Positions 33,197 to 43,011 of a stretch of 64,000 bases of DNA are shown in pieces. How positions within the stretch are numbered: the first letter of the stretch is position 1; each line of letters opens with the position of its first letter. Position numbers and translations under genes: made by a program. Location of the stretch: NCBI RefSeq assembly GCF_001571325.1, contig NZ_BCTO01000042.1:23985-87984 (forward strand). The letters run 5' to 3'. The notes below the pieces were generated by a model that was given only the letters and a program-made list of their open reading frames with translations, was not told the DNA's origin and did not search any database. Origin of the DNA: Delftia tsuruhatensis NBRC 16741. Lineage in GTDB: Bacteria > Pseudomonadota > Gammaproteobacteria > Burkholderiales > Burkholderiaceae_C.

Positions 33197-35902
33197 ATGC
33201 CCATTTCGTCCTCTGCCGAGCCGGCGCCGCCCGGTCTGCCGCGCCCCGATCCCGACGCCCTGGTCGCGCGCCTGCGCCATGAGCGGGCGCAGGAGGGGCG
33301 GGGCAAGCTGCGCATCTACTTCGGATCGAATGCAGGCGTGGGCAAGACCTACGCCATGCTGGCCGCCGCCCAGCGCGAACGCCAGGGGGGCCGCGAGGTT
33401 CTGGTGGGACTCGTGGAAACCCATGGCCGCAAGGAAACGGCGCAGCAGCTGCATGGCCTGGAGCAACTGCCGCTGCGCGAGCTGCCGCACCAGGGGCGGA
33501 CGCTGCGCGAGTTCGACCTGGATGCGGCGCTCGCGCGGCGTCCGCGCGTGCTGCTGCTCGATGAACTGGCGCACAGCAATGCGCCAGGCTCACGCCATCC
33601 CAAGCGCTGGCAGGACGTGCAGGAGCTGCTGGACGCAGGCATCGATGTCTGGACCACGATCAACGTGCAGCACCTGGAAAGCCTGAACGACGTGGTGGGC
33701 GGCATCGTCGGCATCACGGTGCGCGAGACCGTGCCCGACCAGATCTTCGACGATGCCGACGAGGTCATCGTCGTCGACATCTCGCCCGACGAGCTGCTGC
33801 GCCGCTTGAAGGACGGCAAGGTCTACATGATGGAGCAGGCCGAGCGGGCCTCGCGCAACTTCTTCAGGCGCGGCAACCTGCTGGCGCTGCGCGAGCTGGC
33901 ACTGCGCCGCACGGCCGACCGCGTGGACGAGGACATGCGCGACTACCGGCGCGAGCGCTCCATAGGCACGGTCTGGCCTGCGCGTGAGCGCCTGCTGGTG
34001 GCCGTGGCAGGGCACGCGGGCGACGACGCCCTGGTGCGCCAGGTGGCGCGCATGGCACGCCGGCTGGATGCTGGCTGGATGGTGGTGTACGTGGACGCGC
34101 CCCAGCGCCAGCACCGCCCACGCAGCGTGCAGGCCGCCGTGCTCAAGACCCTGGCCCTGGCCGCACGCCTGGGGGCCGAGACGGCCACGCTGCCGGGCGC
34201 CGATGTGGCCGAGGCCCTGGTTGCCTTCGCGCGCGAGCGCAACGCCAGCCGCCTGGTGCTGGCCCAGCCGCCGCGCCCGGCATGGTCGCCCTGGCGCTGG
34301 TGGGGCCGCAGCCTGCCCGACCGCATCGTCCAGCTGCATCCCGACATCGACGTGCTGGTGCTCTCCGGGGGCTCCAGCGCGGCCCGGACCGAGGCCGCGC
34401 CTGCCGCACCGCTGCGGCGCAGGCCGCTGCCCTGGAAGGGCTATGCCGGCGTGACCCTGGCCTGCTTGACCGCCACGGTGCTGGCCGAGCAGCTGCTGCG
34501 CATCTTCGACCCGGCCAACGTGGTGATGCTGTTCCTGCTCATCGTCGTGCTGTCTTCGTTGCGCTGGGGGCGTGGCCCGGGCGCCTGGGCGGCGCTGCTG
34601 TCGGTACTGTGCTTCGACTTTTTCTTCGTGCCCCCGCGCGGATCCTTCCATGTCAACGACACGCAGTACCTGTTCACCTTCGTGCTGATGCTGGGCGTGG
34701 CCCTGGTCTGCGGCCAGCTCATGGCGCGGCTGCGCCACGAGGCGCGCGTGGCGGCCGAGCGCGAGCGGCGCGCGGGCGCCCTGGCGCGGCTGGCGCGCGA
34801 CCTTTCGGGCGCGCTCACGCAGGAGCAGGTGGTGGAGATTGCGCTGAGCACGGTCTCGGGCGTGTTCGACGCCCAGGCCGGGCTGCTGTTGCCCGATGCC
34901 GACGAGCGCCTGCGCCCCGCCGGCGGCGGCTCCTGCCCCATGGACGACAGCATTGCGCGCTGGGCCATGGACCACGGCCAGCAGGCCGGCCAGGGCACGG
35001 ACACGCTGCCGGCCGCGCCGGCCCGCTACGTGCCGCTGGCGGCGCCCGTGCGCATGCGGGGCGTACTGGTGCTGCAGCTGCGTGCGCCCCAGCGCCTGGA
35101 GGTGCCCGAGGAGCAGCGCCTGCTGGAGGCGTGTGCCAGCCAGGTGGCGCTGGCGCTGGAGCGTCAGCACTTCGTGGCCGTGGCCCAGCAGACCCAGATC
35201 GCCATGGAGGGCGAGCGCATGCGCAACACCTTGCTGTCCGCCGTCTCGCACGACCTGCGCACGCCGCTGACCACCATCCTGGGCGCGGCCGAGGCCGCGC
35301 AGCGCCATGTGCCGCCGGGCGGCGCAGCCGACATGCTGGAGCAGGTCCGCATCCAGGCCCAGGCCATGCAGCGACTGGTGGAGAACCTGCTGGACATGGC
35401 GCGCCTGCAGCAAGGCGGCGTGCACCTGCAGCGCGAATGGCTGCCGCTGGATGAAGTGGTCGGCAGCGCGCTGCGCCAGATGCGCGCGCGCCTGCACGAG
35501 CATCCCGTGAGCACCGACGTGCCCGCCAGCCTGCCGCTGCTGCAGCTCGATGCCGTGCTCATGGAGCGCGTGCTGGTCAACCTGCTGGACAACGCCGCCA
35601 AGTACACGCCGGCCGGCACGCCGCTGACCATCCACGCACGCGAACAGGACGGCGAGGTGCTTGTGGCCGTGCAGGATGGCGGGCCCGGCCTGCCGCCACA
35701 CCTGCCCGTGGAGACGCTGTTCGAGCCCTTCACGCGCGGCACGGCCGAGTCCACCGTCTCGGGCATAGGCCTGGGGCTGGCGCTGGTGCGCAGCATTGTC
35801 GAGGCCCATGGCGGGCGCATCGAGGCCGCTGCCGCGCGCCCAGGCCCCGGCACCGTGTTCACGCTGCGCTTTCCGGTGCCGGAGCAGCCATTGCTCGATT
35901 AG
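33197..35902 (+). CDS. kdpD: Sensor histidine kinase KdpD, 901 aa
   Basis: Membrane sensor of potassium limitation that controls KdpE. Start ATG 33197 is chosen because the KdpD N-domain follows; the ORF extends upstream in frame over the previous gene and was trimmed. Domains in order are: KdpD N-domain with Walker A GSNAGVGKT (residues 43-51) and the DELAHSNAPGSRHPKRW segment; a USP-like domain (about 250-375); four close membrane helices (about 410-510); a GAF-like domain; HisKA with SHDLRTPLTTILG, phospho-acceptor H685; and HATPase with NLLDNAAKYTP and GIGLGLALVRSIVEAHGG. Length equals the E. coli protein (894). kdpE follows after 11 bases. Confidence 0.97.
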   Translation: MPISSSAEPAPPGLPRPDPDALVARLRHERAQEGRGKLRIYFGSNAGVGKTYAMLAAAQRERQGGREVLVGLVETHGRKETAQQLHGLEQLPLRELPHQGRTLREFDLDAALARRPRVLLLDELAHSNAPGSRHPKRWQDVQELLDAGIDVWTTINVQHLESLNDVVGGIVGITVRETVPDQIFDDADEVIVVDISPDELLRRLKDGKVYMMEQAERASRNFFRRGNLLALRELALRRTADRVDEDMRDYRRERSIGTVWPARERLLVAVAGHAGDDALVRQVARMARRLDAGWMVVYVDAPQRQHRPRSVQAAVLKTLALAARLGAETATLPGADVAEALVAFARERNASRLVLAQPPRPAWSPWRWWGRSLPDRIVQLHPDIDVLVLSGGSSAARTEAAPAAPLRRRPLPWKGYAGVTLACLTATVLAEQLLRIFDPANVVMLFLLIVVLSSLRWGRGPGAWAALLSVLCFDFFFVPPRGSFHVNDTQYLFTFVLMLGVALVCGQLMARLRHEARVAAERERRAGALARLARDLSGALTQEQVVEIALSTVSGVFDAQAGLLLPDADERLRPAGGGSCPMDDSIARWAMDHGQQAGQGTDTLPAAPARYVPLAAPVRMRGVLVLQLRAPQRLEVPEEQRLLEACASQVALALERQHFVAVAQQTQIAMEGERMRNTLLSAVSHDLRTPLTTILGAAEAAQRHVPPGGAADMLEQVRIQAQAMQRLVENLLDMARLQQGGVHLQREWLPLDEVVGSALRQMRARLHEHPVSTDVPASLPLLQLDAVLMERVLVNLLDNAAKYTPAGTPLTIHAREQDGEVLVAVQDGGPGLPPHLPVETLFEPFTRGTAESTVSGIGLGLALVRSIVEAHGGRIEAAAARPGPGTVFTLRFPVPEQPLLD

Positions 35903-35913
35903 AGTCTTGCGCC

Positions 35914-36648
35914 ATGAGCACGCCCACCAACCGCATCCTGATGATCGAGGACGACCCCGGCATCCGCCGCTTCGTGCGCCTGGTGCTGGAGGACGAGGGC
36001 TGGCAGGTCTTCGAGGCCGACAGCGCGCGCCGGGGCCTGATCGAGGCGGCGAGCCGCCAGCCCGATCTGGTCATCCTCGACCTGGGCCTGCCGGATGCCG
36101 ACGGCAAGCAGGTTCTCACCGAGCTGCGCGGATGGTCCTCCGTGCCCGTGCTCGTGCTTTCCGCGCGCGAGCGCGAGGACGAGAAGGTGGCCGCCCTGGA
36201 CGCCGGCGCAGACGATTACCTGGTCAAGCCTTTCGGTGTGCCAGAGCTGCTGGCCCGGCTGCGCGTGATGCTGCGCCGCCGCCAGCAACTGGGGGCCGCA
36301 GGCGGCGCAGTTGCATCCAGCCAGGTGCACTTCGGCCAGGTGCAGGTGGACCTAGCCACGCACGAGGTGCGGCGTGCGGGCCAGCCGGTGCACCTCACGC
36401 CCATCGAATTCCGCCTGCTGGCGGCGCTGATCGCCGCCCAGGGCCGTGTGATGACCCACCGCCAGCTGCTGCTGCAGGTCTGGGGACCCGAATACCTGGG
36501 CCGTGCCCATTACTTGCGCGTGCACATGGCCAATCTGCGCCAGAAGATCGAGGACGAGCCGGCCCAGCCGCGCCACCTGGTGACCGAGCTGCAGGTGGGC
36601 TACCGGCTTGTGGGGCTGGGCGGTGAGGCATCCCCGGGATCGGTATAA
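35914..36648 (+). CDS. kdpE: Response regulator KdpE (OmpR family), 244 aa
   Basis: Partner of KdpD that activates the kdp operon. The receiver domain has the acidic pair IEDD, phospho-acceptor D56 in VILDLGLPD, and the conserved lysine in VKPFG. The C-terminal winged helix (about 140-235) shows HLTPIEFRLLAALIAAQGRV and ITELQVGYRL-type ending (VTELQVGYRLV). Its likely binding site is the 11-base direct repeat at 27268-27289. The TAA stop overlaps the TATAAT -10 of the next transcription unit. A short tail (GGEASPGSV) follows the winged helix. Confidence 0.96.
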   Translation: MSTPTNRILMIEDDPGIRRFVRLVLEDEGWQVFEADSARRGLIEAASRQPDLVILDLGLPDADGKQVLTELRGWSSVPVLVLSAREREDEKVAALDAGADDYLVKPFGVPELLARLRVMLRRRQQLGAAGGAVASSQVHFGQVQVDLATHEVRRAGQPVHLTPIEFRLLAALIAAQGRVMTHRQLLLQVWGPEYLGRAHYLRVHMANLRQKIEDEPAQPRHLVTELQVGYRLVGLGGEASPGSV

Positions 36649-36649
36649 T
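36644..36649 (+). promoter_or_regulatory. -10 element of the ahcY transcript
   Basis: A perfect TATAAT at 36644-36649 overlaps the kdpE stop codon (TAA 36646-36648). Counting seven bases on puts the transcript start near 36656, exactly at the 5' edge of the riboswitch. The -35 region is poor (GGTGAG/CGGTGA area). Confidence 0.7.
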
Positions 36650-36655
36650 CAGCGC

Positions 36656-36735
36656 CTCTCCGAGGAGCGTTGCAGCAGGCCCATTCACCAGATGCGGTCT
36701 GCGAGGCTCGGAGTCATACCTGCAACGACGCTCGC
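36656..36735 (+). ncRNA. S-adenosylhomocysteine (SAH) riboswitch
   Basis: The aptamer matches the known SAH class: CTCCGAG (36658-36664) pairs with CTCGGAG (36707-36713), and GAGCG TTGCA (36665-36674) pairs with TGCAA (36721-36725) and CGCTC (36729-36733). The conserved blocks CCGAGGAGCGTTGC, GCGAGGCTCGG and AACG.CGCTC are all present in the right order. It lies in the leader of ahcY, the gene for SAH breakdown, its standard location. SAH binding is expected to raise expression. Its last strand overlaps a terminator. Confidence 0.93.
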
Positions 36736-36764
36736 CCACGCTTTCTGTGCGGTGAGCTTTTTTT
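36730..36764 (+). terminator. Riboswitch-controlled attenuator terminator of ahcY
   Basis: GCTCGCC (36730-36736) pairs with GGTGAGC (36751-36757), with inner CAC/GTG pairing, followed by seven T (36758-36764). The 5' arm reuses bases 36730-36733 of the SAH aptamer strand CGCTC, so aptamer and terminator exclude each other. That predicts read-through when SAH is bound. Confidence 0.8.
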
Positions 36765-36810
36765 CGTCTCCCGCAGAACGTGGTTTTTCATTCATCTTTT
36801 GGAGAAAACC

Positions 36811-38241
<1,431 letters not shown>

Positions 38242-38366
38242 GCACCCCCTGAGGCGCTGACGCGCCTTCCCCCTCTCTATCCGCTTCGCGGGGGAGGGGG
38301 ACGACGCCCTCGCTGCGGGGCGGCCCTTGCTTGGCGTCCCTGAGTTGGGTCGCGCCGGTTTCGGGC
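38242..38366 (+). repeat. Dispersed repeat A, copy 1
   Basis: GC-rich 125-base element that begins directly after the ahcY stop with GCACCCCCTGAGGCGCTGAC and ends near GTCGCGCCGGTTTC. A second copy (51336-51470) follows the purine permease gene. Internal pairing: AGGCGC/GCGCCT with a four-base loop, CCCCCTC/GAGGGGG around a CGCTTCGCG centre, and GGGACG/CGTCCC. It has no coding capacity and probably acts as a 3' end or REP-like element. Confidence 0.8.
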
Positions 38367-38398
38367 ATTAGTCAACTGAGATTTCCTGGAGCGACGCT

Positions 38399-39601
38399 AT
38401 GCGCGCAGATGTATTTTTGGTGGAAGCCGGCCATGCGGCCACGCGCTCGCAGGCGCAGCGGCTGATTGCGGGTGGCGTGCAGTGGCGCATGACGCCGCTG
38501 ACGCCTTGGAAGAAGGTTGCCAAGAACGGCGACGAGATTCCCGCGGGTGCCGAGCTGCAGTTGCTGGACGGGGCCGAGGCCCGGTTCATCTCGCGCGGCG
38601 GGCTGAAGCTGGAAGGCGCGCTGGCGGCCACCAAGCTGTCGGTGGACGGCCTGCGCTGCCTGGACGTGGGCCAGAGCACGGGCGGTTTCACCGACTGCCT
38701 GCTGCAGGCAGGCGCCGCCCAGGTCATCGGCGTGGACGTGGGCCATGGCCAGCTGCATGACCGGCTGCGCTCGGATGCGCGCGTGATCTGCGTCGAAGGC
38801 GTCAATGCCCGCGCGGTGACGGCCGAGGGCCTGCAGGAGGCCTGCGAGGAAGTGCTGTCCGAACGCTGGGAAGAAGATCCCGACGACAACGACACCCAGC
38901 CCGTGGCGCCCTATGCCTGGATGCGCAACGGCGGCGTGGTCGACGAGGACTACGACGACAGCGACGACGCCAAGGAAAACGAGATCGAGGCCTTCAAGGC
39001 CGAGCGCGCGGCCAAGGGCAAGGCGCGCGATGAGGGCACGGTGGCCACGCAGCGCCGCCGCCGCGCCGAGTTTGCCGACGTGGACATCACGCCGCAGTTC
39101 GACTTCGTCACGGGCGATCTGTCCTTCATCTCTCTGACCCTGGTGCTGCCGGCCGTCACGCGCCTGCTCAAGCCGCATGGCCAGCTGCTGATGCTGGTCA
39201 AGCCGCAGTTCGAGCTGCAGCCGGGCCAGGTCGGCAAGGGCGGCATCGTGCGCGATGCGGCCCTGTTCACCGAGGTGGAGCAGCGCATCCGCACCTGCCT
39301 GGGCGAGCTGGGCCTGGAGGTCAAGGGCTGGATGGAGTCGGCCATCGAAGGCGGCGACGGCAACCGCGAATTCTTCGTGCATGCCCAGCAGGCGGCCGTG
39401 GTGAAGGAGCCAGAGCAGCCTGAAGCGCAGGACGACGACCAGCCCCGTTCGGCCGTGAAGGCAGCTCCTAAGCCGGCCGCGCCTAAGCGCGTGTCCCGCA
39501 CCGTGCTGCGCGAGCAGCGCAACGAGCGTGTGATCGACACCAGTACCGAGTTCGGCGTGCCCGGTCCGGGCCGCGCCAAGCTGCGCAAACGCAACGAATG
39601 A
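38399..39601 (+). CDS. tlyA: TlyA-family rRNA 2'-O-methyltransferase / hemolysin-like protein, with acidic insertion, 400 aa
   Basis: S4 domain (residues 1-60, MRADVFLVEAGHAATRSQAQ) joined to an FtsJ-type SAM methyltransferase. TlyA enzymes methylate the ribose of cytidines in 16S and 23S rRNA. SAM-binding LDVGQSTGGFTDCLLQAGA and VDVGHGQL are present, as are FDFVTGDLSFISLTLVLP and LVKPQFE. Two departures from the ~240-270 residue norm: a charged, mostly acidic insertion at about 158-226 (DPDDND, DEDYDDSDDAKENE) between VEGVNAR and the FDFVTGDLSFI motif, and a ~60-residue Pro/Ala/Lys tail. It sits between ahcY and metF, so SAM use, SAH removal and methyl supply are adjacent. Confidence 0.88.
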   Translation: MRADVFLVEAGHAATRSQAQRLIAGGVQWRMTPLTPWKKVAKNGDEIPAGAELQLLDGAEARFISRGGLKLEGALAATKLSVDGLRCLDVGQSTGGFTDCLLQAGAAQVIGVDVGHGQLHDRLRSDARVICVEGVNARAVTAEGLQEACEEVLSERWEEDPDDNDTQPVAPYAWMRNGGVVDEDYDDSDDAKENEIEAFKAERAAKGKARDEGTVATQRRRRAEFADVDITPQFDFVTGDLSFISLTLVLPAVTRLLKPHGQLLMLVKPQFELQPGQVGKGGIVRDAALFTEVEQRIRTCLGELGLEVKGWMESAIEGGDGNREFFVHAQQAAVVKEPEQPEAQDDDQPRSAVKAAPKPAAPKRVSRTVLREQRNERVIDTSTEFGVPGPGRAKLRKRNE

Positions 39602-39623
39602 AACACTGAGCAGCGAGTCTTAC

Positions 39624-40451
39624 ATGAGCTTTCCGATCAGCTTCGAGTTCTTCCCGACCAAGACGCCCGAGGGCGCGACCAAGCATGTGCAGGTGCGCAA
39701 GAACCTCTATGCGCGCAAGCCCCAGTTCTGCTCCGTCACCTATGGCGCGGGCGGCTCCACGCAGACGGGCACCTTCGCCATGGTGCGTGACATCCAGAAC
39801 GAAGGCGTCAGCGCGGCATCGCATTTCTCCTGCGTGGGCGCCACGCACGACAAGGTGCGCGCCGAACTGCAGGAGCTGAAGGCCATGGGCGTGCGCCGCA
39901 TCGTCGCGCTGCGCGGCGACCTGCCCAGCGGCTATGGCCTGGGTGGCGAATTCCAGTACGCCAGCGATCTCGTGGAATTCATCCGCCGCGAGTTCGGCGA
40001 CTGGTTCCACATCGAGGTGGCGGCCTACCCGGAGGTCCATCCGCAGGCGAAATCCCCACAGTCCGATCTGGATGCGTTTGCGGCTAAAGTGCGCGCTGGC
40101 GCGGATTCCGCGATCACCCAATATTTCTACAATGCCGACGCCTACTGCCGTTTCGTTGATGCGGCGCGCGGCATGGGGCTTGATGCACCGGTTGTTCCCG
40201 GCATCATGCCCATCACCAGCTCTACGCAGCTGATGCGCTTCTCGGACGCCTGCGGCGCCGAGATCCCGCGCTGGATCCGCCTGCGTCTGCAGGCTTACGG
40301 AGATGACACGGCGTCCATTCGCGCCTTCGGCCTCGATGTCGTGTCCCGTCTATGCGAGCAGTTGCGCAGCCAGGGCGCTCCCGGGCTGCACTTCTATACG
40401 ATGAACCAGAGCGTCGCCACGCTGGAAATCTGCGATCGATTGGGCCTTTGA
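39624..40451 (+). CDS. metF: 5,10-methylenetetrahydrofolate reductase, 275 aa
   Basis: Flavoenzyme that reduces methylene-THF to methyl-THF for methionine synthesis. The barrel opens FPISFEFFPTKTPEGA; SVTYGAGGSTQTGTF and the late PVVPGIMPITSSTQLMRFSD and GAPGLHFYTMNQ are classic MetF motifs. FSCVGATHDKVRAEL and LRGDLPSG mark the flavin/folate site. Length is normal. ATG 39624 lies 22 bases after the tlyA stop; GAGCAG gives a modest ribosome site. With ahcY upstream it completes two steps of the methyl cycle. Not separately preceded by a visible riboswitch. Confidence 0.97.
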   Translation: MSFPISFEFFPTKTPEGATKHVQVRKNLYARKPQFCSVTYGAGGSTQTGTFAMVRDIQNEGVSAASHFSCVGATHDKVRAELQELKAMGVRRIVALRGDLPSGYGLGGEFQYASDLVEFIRREFGDWFHIEVAAYPEVHPQAKSPQSDLDAFAAKVRAGADSAITQYFYNADAYCRFVDAARGMGLDAPVVPGIMPITSSTQLMRFSDACGAEIPRWIRLRLQAYGDDTASIRAFGLDVVSRLCEQLRSQGAPGLHFYTMNQSVATLEICDRLGL

Positions 40452-40529
40452 GCGCGCAGCCACTGCGCTGGCCCCGGGCGACCCTCTAGAACTTGGGAAC
40501 GGTCAGGCGTTCCCTGGAGGTTTTTGCCC

Positions 40530-41426
40530 ATGGATCGTGGTTTTCGACGCCTGCACTGGCGCTGGCTGGCCATGTGCGCCATCACCGCCACCCTGGCCGG
40601 CTGCGCGCCGGCTCCCGTGGCACAAAGCGATGCCGAGTCCGGCGCCCTGACCGCAGGTGCGGCGGCAATGGATGAAGGCCAGACGCCAGCGGCCGTGCCC
40701 TCGGCCGGCAAGCGCGGTGGCCGCACATCGCGGACCGCGCAGCCGGCCAGCAAATCCCCGGATGCCAAGCCCTCCGAGTCGGCCTCGCCCGAAGACAGTG
40801 CCGAGGCTCCCTCCAATCCCGACTTCGCCCTCGTGCCCTCGCGCGACAGCGACCAGCAAGGCCTGGCCTCCTGGTATGGCCCGGGCCTGCATGGCCGGCT
40901 GACCGCCAGCGGCGAGCGTTTCGACAAGGAAGAATTGACGGCCGCGCACCGCAGCTTTGCCTTCGGCAGCCGCGTCTGCGTGCGCAGCGCCGCCACGGGC
41001 AAGACAGTGGTGGTGCGCATCAACGACCGCGGGCCGTTTGCGCCTGGCCGCGTGATCGATCTGAGCCAGGCCGCAGCGCAGGAGCTGGGCATGGTCGGCC
41101 TGGGCATCAAGCCCGTGGAGCTGTGGCAGCTCGACGATGGTGAGCAGGAATGCCCCGAAACCCTGGTCACGGCCAGGAAGGCCAAGTCCATCGAGAAGAC
41201 GCAGCAGGCCAAGGCACAGGCACAGACAACACAGGCACGGACCCGGGTTCAGGCCAAGGCGCCAGTGCGTCCGCGTGTCCAGGCCAAGGCGCCTGCCCCC
41301 AGGTCCAATGCACGCACGGCCGTGGCCAGCCGTGCCGTCCCTGCCGACAAGCCGGTGGCGAAGGCTGCGGCGCCCGCCGCTGCCTCGTCCACCGCAGTGG
41401 CCTCTGCGGCCTCGAACGCGCGCTGA
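40530..41426 (+). CDS. rlpA: RlpA septal lytic transglycosylase (lipoprotein, no SPOR domain), 298 aa
   Basis: Outer-membrane lipoprotein that cuts denuded peptidoglycan strands at the septum. ATG 40530 has GGAGG nine bases upstream; an earlier in-frame TTG at 40524 was rejected. The lipobox TLAGC lies near residue 25. A low-complexity linker leads to the double-psi barrel, about residues 108-200: GLASWYGPGLHGRLTASGE, the catalytic region RINDRGPFAPGRVIDLS and AAAQELGMVGLGI. The C-terminal ~100 residues are Ala/Lys/Pro-rich with a twice-repeated RVQAKAP unit, in place of the SPOR domain found in E. coli RlpA. It ends six bases from the convergent rlmJ. Confidence 0.92.
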   Translation: MDRGFRRLHWRWLAMCAITATLAGCAPAPVAQSDAESGALTAGAAAMDEGQTPAAVPSAGKRGGRTSRTAQPASKSPDAKPSESASPEDSAEAPSNPDFALVPSRDSDQQGLASWYGPGLHGRLTASGERFDKEELTAAHRSFAFGSRVCVRSAATGKTVVVRINDRGPFAPGRVIDLSQAAAQELGMVGLGIKPVELWQLDDGEQECPETLVTARKAKSIEKTQQAKAQAQTTQARTRVQAKAPVRPRVQAKAPAPRSNARTAVASRAVPADKPVAKAAAPAAASSTAVASAASNAR

Positions 41427-41432
41427 ACGGGT

Positions 41433-42305
41433 TCAGCCGCCGGATTCGAGCGTGAAGGCCGCGTTCTCGTCCTGACCGAGCAGCTTGACCAGCTGCGGCA
41501 TGGCCGGCTTGAGCTGTTCCTTGAGATTGAACGGCGGATTGATCAGGAACATGCCGCTGGCCGGCAGGCCGCCGCGCTCCGAGGTCTTGTTGCTCTTGAC
41601 CGTGAGCTCCACATGCAGCCAGCTCCTGCCGGCCTTGGTGGTCATGGTCTTCAGGCGGCGCGGCAGATCGTGCGCCTCGGGGCGCGGGATGATCGGATAC
41701 CAGAACGCATACGTGCCCGTGGCAAAGCGCTTGAGGCTGTCGGCCGCCATGTCCAGCACCTTGGCGTAGTCGCTCTTGAGCTCGTAGCTGGGGTCGCACA
41801 GCACCAGGGCTCGGCGCGACGGCGGCGGCAGGAATTTCTTGATGCCCTCGAAGCCGTCCTCGTGCAGCACGGCCACCTGGCGGCCCGCTTCGAGCTGGGC
41901 AATGTTGCCGGCCAGCGAGCGCATGTCGGTGGGATGCAGCTCGAAGACCTTGAGCTTGTCGCGCTCCTGCACGCGCAGCAGGGACTGGATGATGAACGGC
42001 GAGCCCGGATAGTTGCGCAGCTGCGCGCCCTGGTTGAAGGAGCGCACCGAGGCGATGTAGGCCTGCAGCACCGGGGCCAGCTCGGACTCCTTGGCCTGGG
42101 CCAGGCGCAGGATGCCGTCTGCGGCCTCGCCGCTCTTGTTGGCATAGTCGCCATCCAGACGGTACAGGCCGGCGCCGGCGTGCGTGTCCAGCACCGTAAG
42201 GGCGGCCTCCTTCTGGAGGAGGTATTGCAGGGTGGCGATCAGCACGGTGTGCTTGAGCACATCGGCATGGTTGCCTGCATGGAAGGCGTGGCGGTAACTG
42301 AACAT
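41433..42305 (-). CDS. rlmJ: 23S rRNA (adenine-2030-N6)-methyltransferase RlmJ, 290 aa
   Basis: SAM-dependent enzyme that methylates A2030 of 23S rRNA. ATG 42305 starts MFSYRHAFHAGNHADVLKH, the diagnostic RlmJ N-terminus; a longer in-frame start at 42347 was rejected. TVLDTHAGAGLYRL is the SAM-binding motif. The catalytic motif IV reads DPSYE where most N6-adenine methyltransferases have DPPY. GMFLINPPFNL lies near the C-terminus. Only six bases separate its stop from that of rlpA. No Shine-Dalgarno is evident. Confidence 0.95.
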   Translation of the reverse strand: MFSYRHAFHAGNHADVLKHTVLIATLQYLLQKEAALTVLDTHAGAGLYRLDGDYANKSGEAADGILRLAQAKESELAPVLQAYIASVRSFNQGAQLRNYPGSPFIIQSLLRVQERDKLKVFELHPTDMRSLAGNIAQLEAGRQVAVLHEDGFEGIKKFLPPPSRRALVLCDPSYELKSDYAKVLDMAADSLKRFATGTYAFWYPIIPRPEAHDLPRRLKTMTTKAGRSWLHVELTVKSNKTSERGGLPASGMFLINPPFNLKEQLKPAMPQLVKLLGQDENAAFTLESGG

Positions 42306-42439
42306 AGGCGTGATGGTAACCAGCCGCGCTGGCGGGTGGACACCCATGGCGGCTGCAAGGTTGCCCGGCGCTGGCGCCTCGCGGCGAGGGCTGCCGGGGA
42401 CTTGCGGATCGGGGGGATGGTGCGGTTGCGCCAGTTTTG

Positions 42440-42572
42440 TATAATGGCGGGCTTCGCAGCGATTTTATGGGTCCCGCGGCGAAGTTTACATCCCCGCCTA
42501 AGAGGCTTCCTTTTTGAAGAAGCACCGACCGCGGAAAAGGGCCCGCCAAACCTTTCTTGAAAGAGAAAACTC
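42440..42572 (+). promoter_or_regulatory. Promoter -10 and structured leader of rplM-rpsI
   Basis: TATAAT at 42440-42445 lies 128 bases before rplM; the -35 is poor. The leader can fold: CTTCGC/GCGAAG spanning roughly 42451-42484 with inner GCGGG/CCCGC, then GGCTTC/GAAG around a T-rich loop near 42504-42520. Ribosomal protein leaders of this kind are often autoregulatory; no specific class was recognised. The rest of 42306-42439 holds nothing obvious. Confidence 0.45.
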
Positions 42573-43001
42573 ATGTCTACATTCAGCGCAAAGCCCGCTG
42601 AGGTGCAACACGAGTGGTTTGTGATTGACGCCACCGATAAGGTGCTCGGACGTGTCGCCAGCGAAGTGGCACTCCGTCTGCGCGGCAAGCACAAGGCCAT
42701 TTACACACCTCACGTTGACACCGGCGACTTCATCGTCATCATCAACGCCTCCAAGCTCAAGGTCACCGGCACCAAGAACCTGGACAAGGTGTACTACCGC
42801 CACTCTGGTTTCCCCGGCGGCATCACTGCCACCAACTTCCGCGACATGCAGGCCAAGTTCCCCGGCCGCGCTCTGGAAAAGGCCGTCAAGGGCATGCTGC
42901 CCAAGGGTCCCCTGGGCTACGCAATGATCAAGAAGCTCAAGGTGTACGGCGGTGCTGAGCATCCCCACACCGCCCAGCAGCCCAAGGCTCTGGAAATCTA
43001 A
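42573..43001 (+). CDS. rplM: 50S ribosomal protein L13
   Basis: Large-subunit protein of 142 residues, the standard length. Hallmarks are [20 protein letters not shown] (whole motif at 17-36), [29 protein letters not shown] and [11 protein letters not shown] good GAAAGAG ribosome site precedes ATG 42573. It is followed by rpsI after 10 bases, the universal bacterial pair, and both are read from the promoter at 42440. Confidence 0.99.
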   Translation: MSTFSAKPAEVQHEWFVIDATDKVLGRVASEVALRLRGKHKAIYTPHVDTGDFIVIINASKLKVTGTKNLDKVYYRHSGFPGGITATNFRDMQAKFPGRALEKAVKGMLPKGPLGYAMIKKLKVYGGAEHPHTAQQPKALEI

Positions 43002-43011
43002 GGAGACCTAG

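Noticed and set aside
33590..35809. 739-codon minus-strand ORF opposite kdpD
   Set aside because: No family resemblance; mirrors the codon pattern of kdpD.
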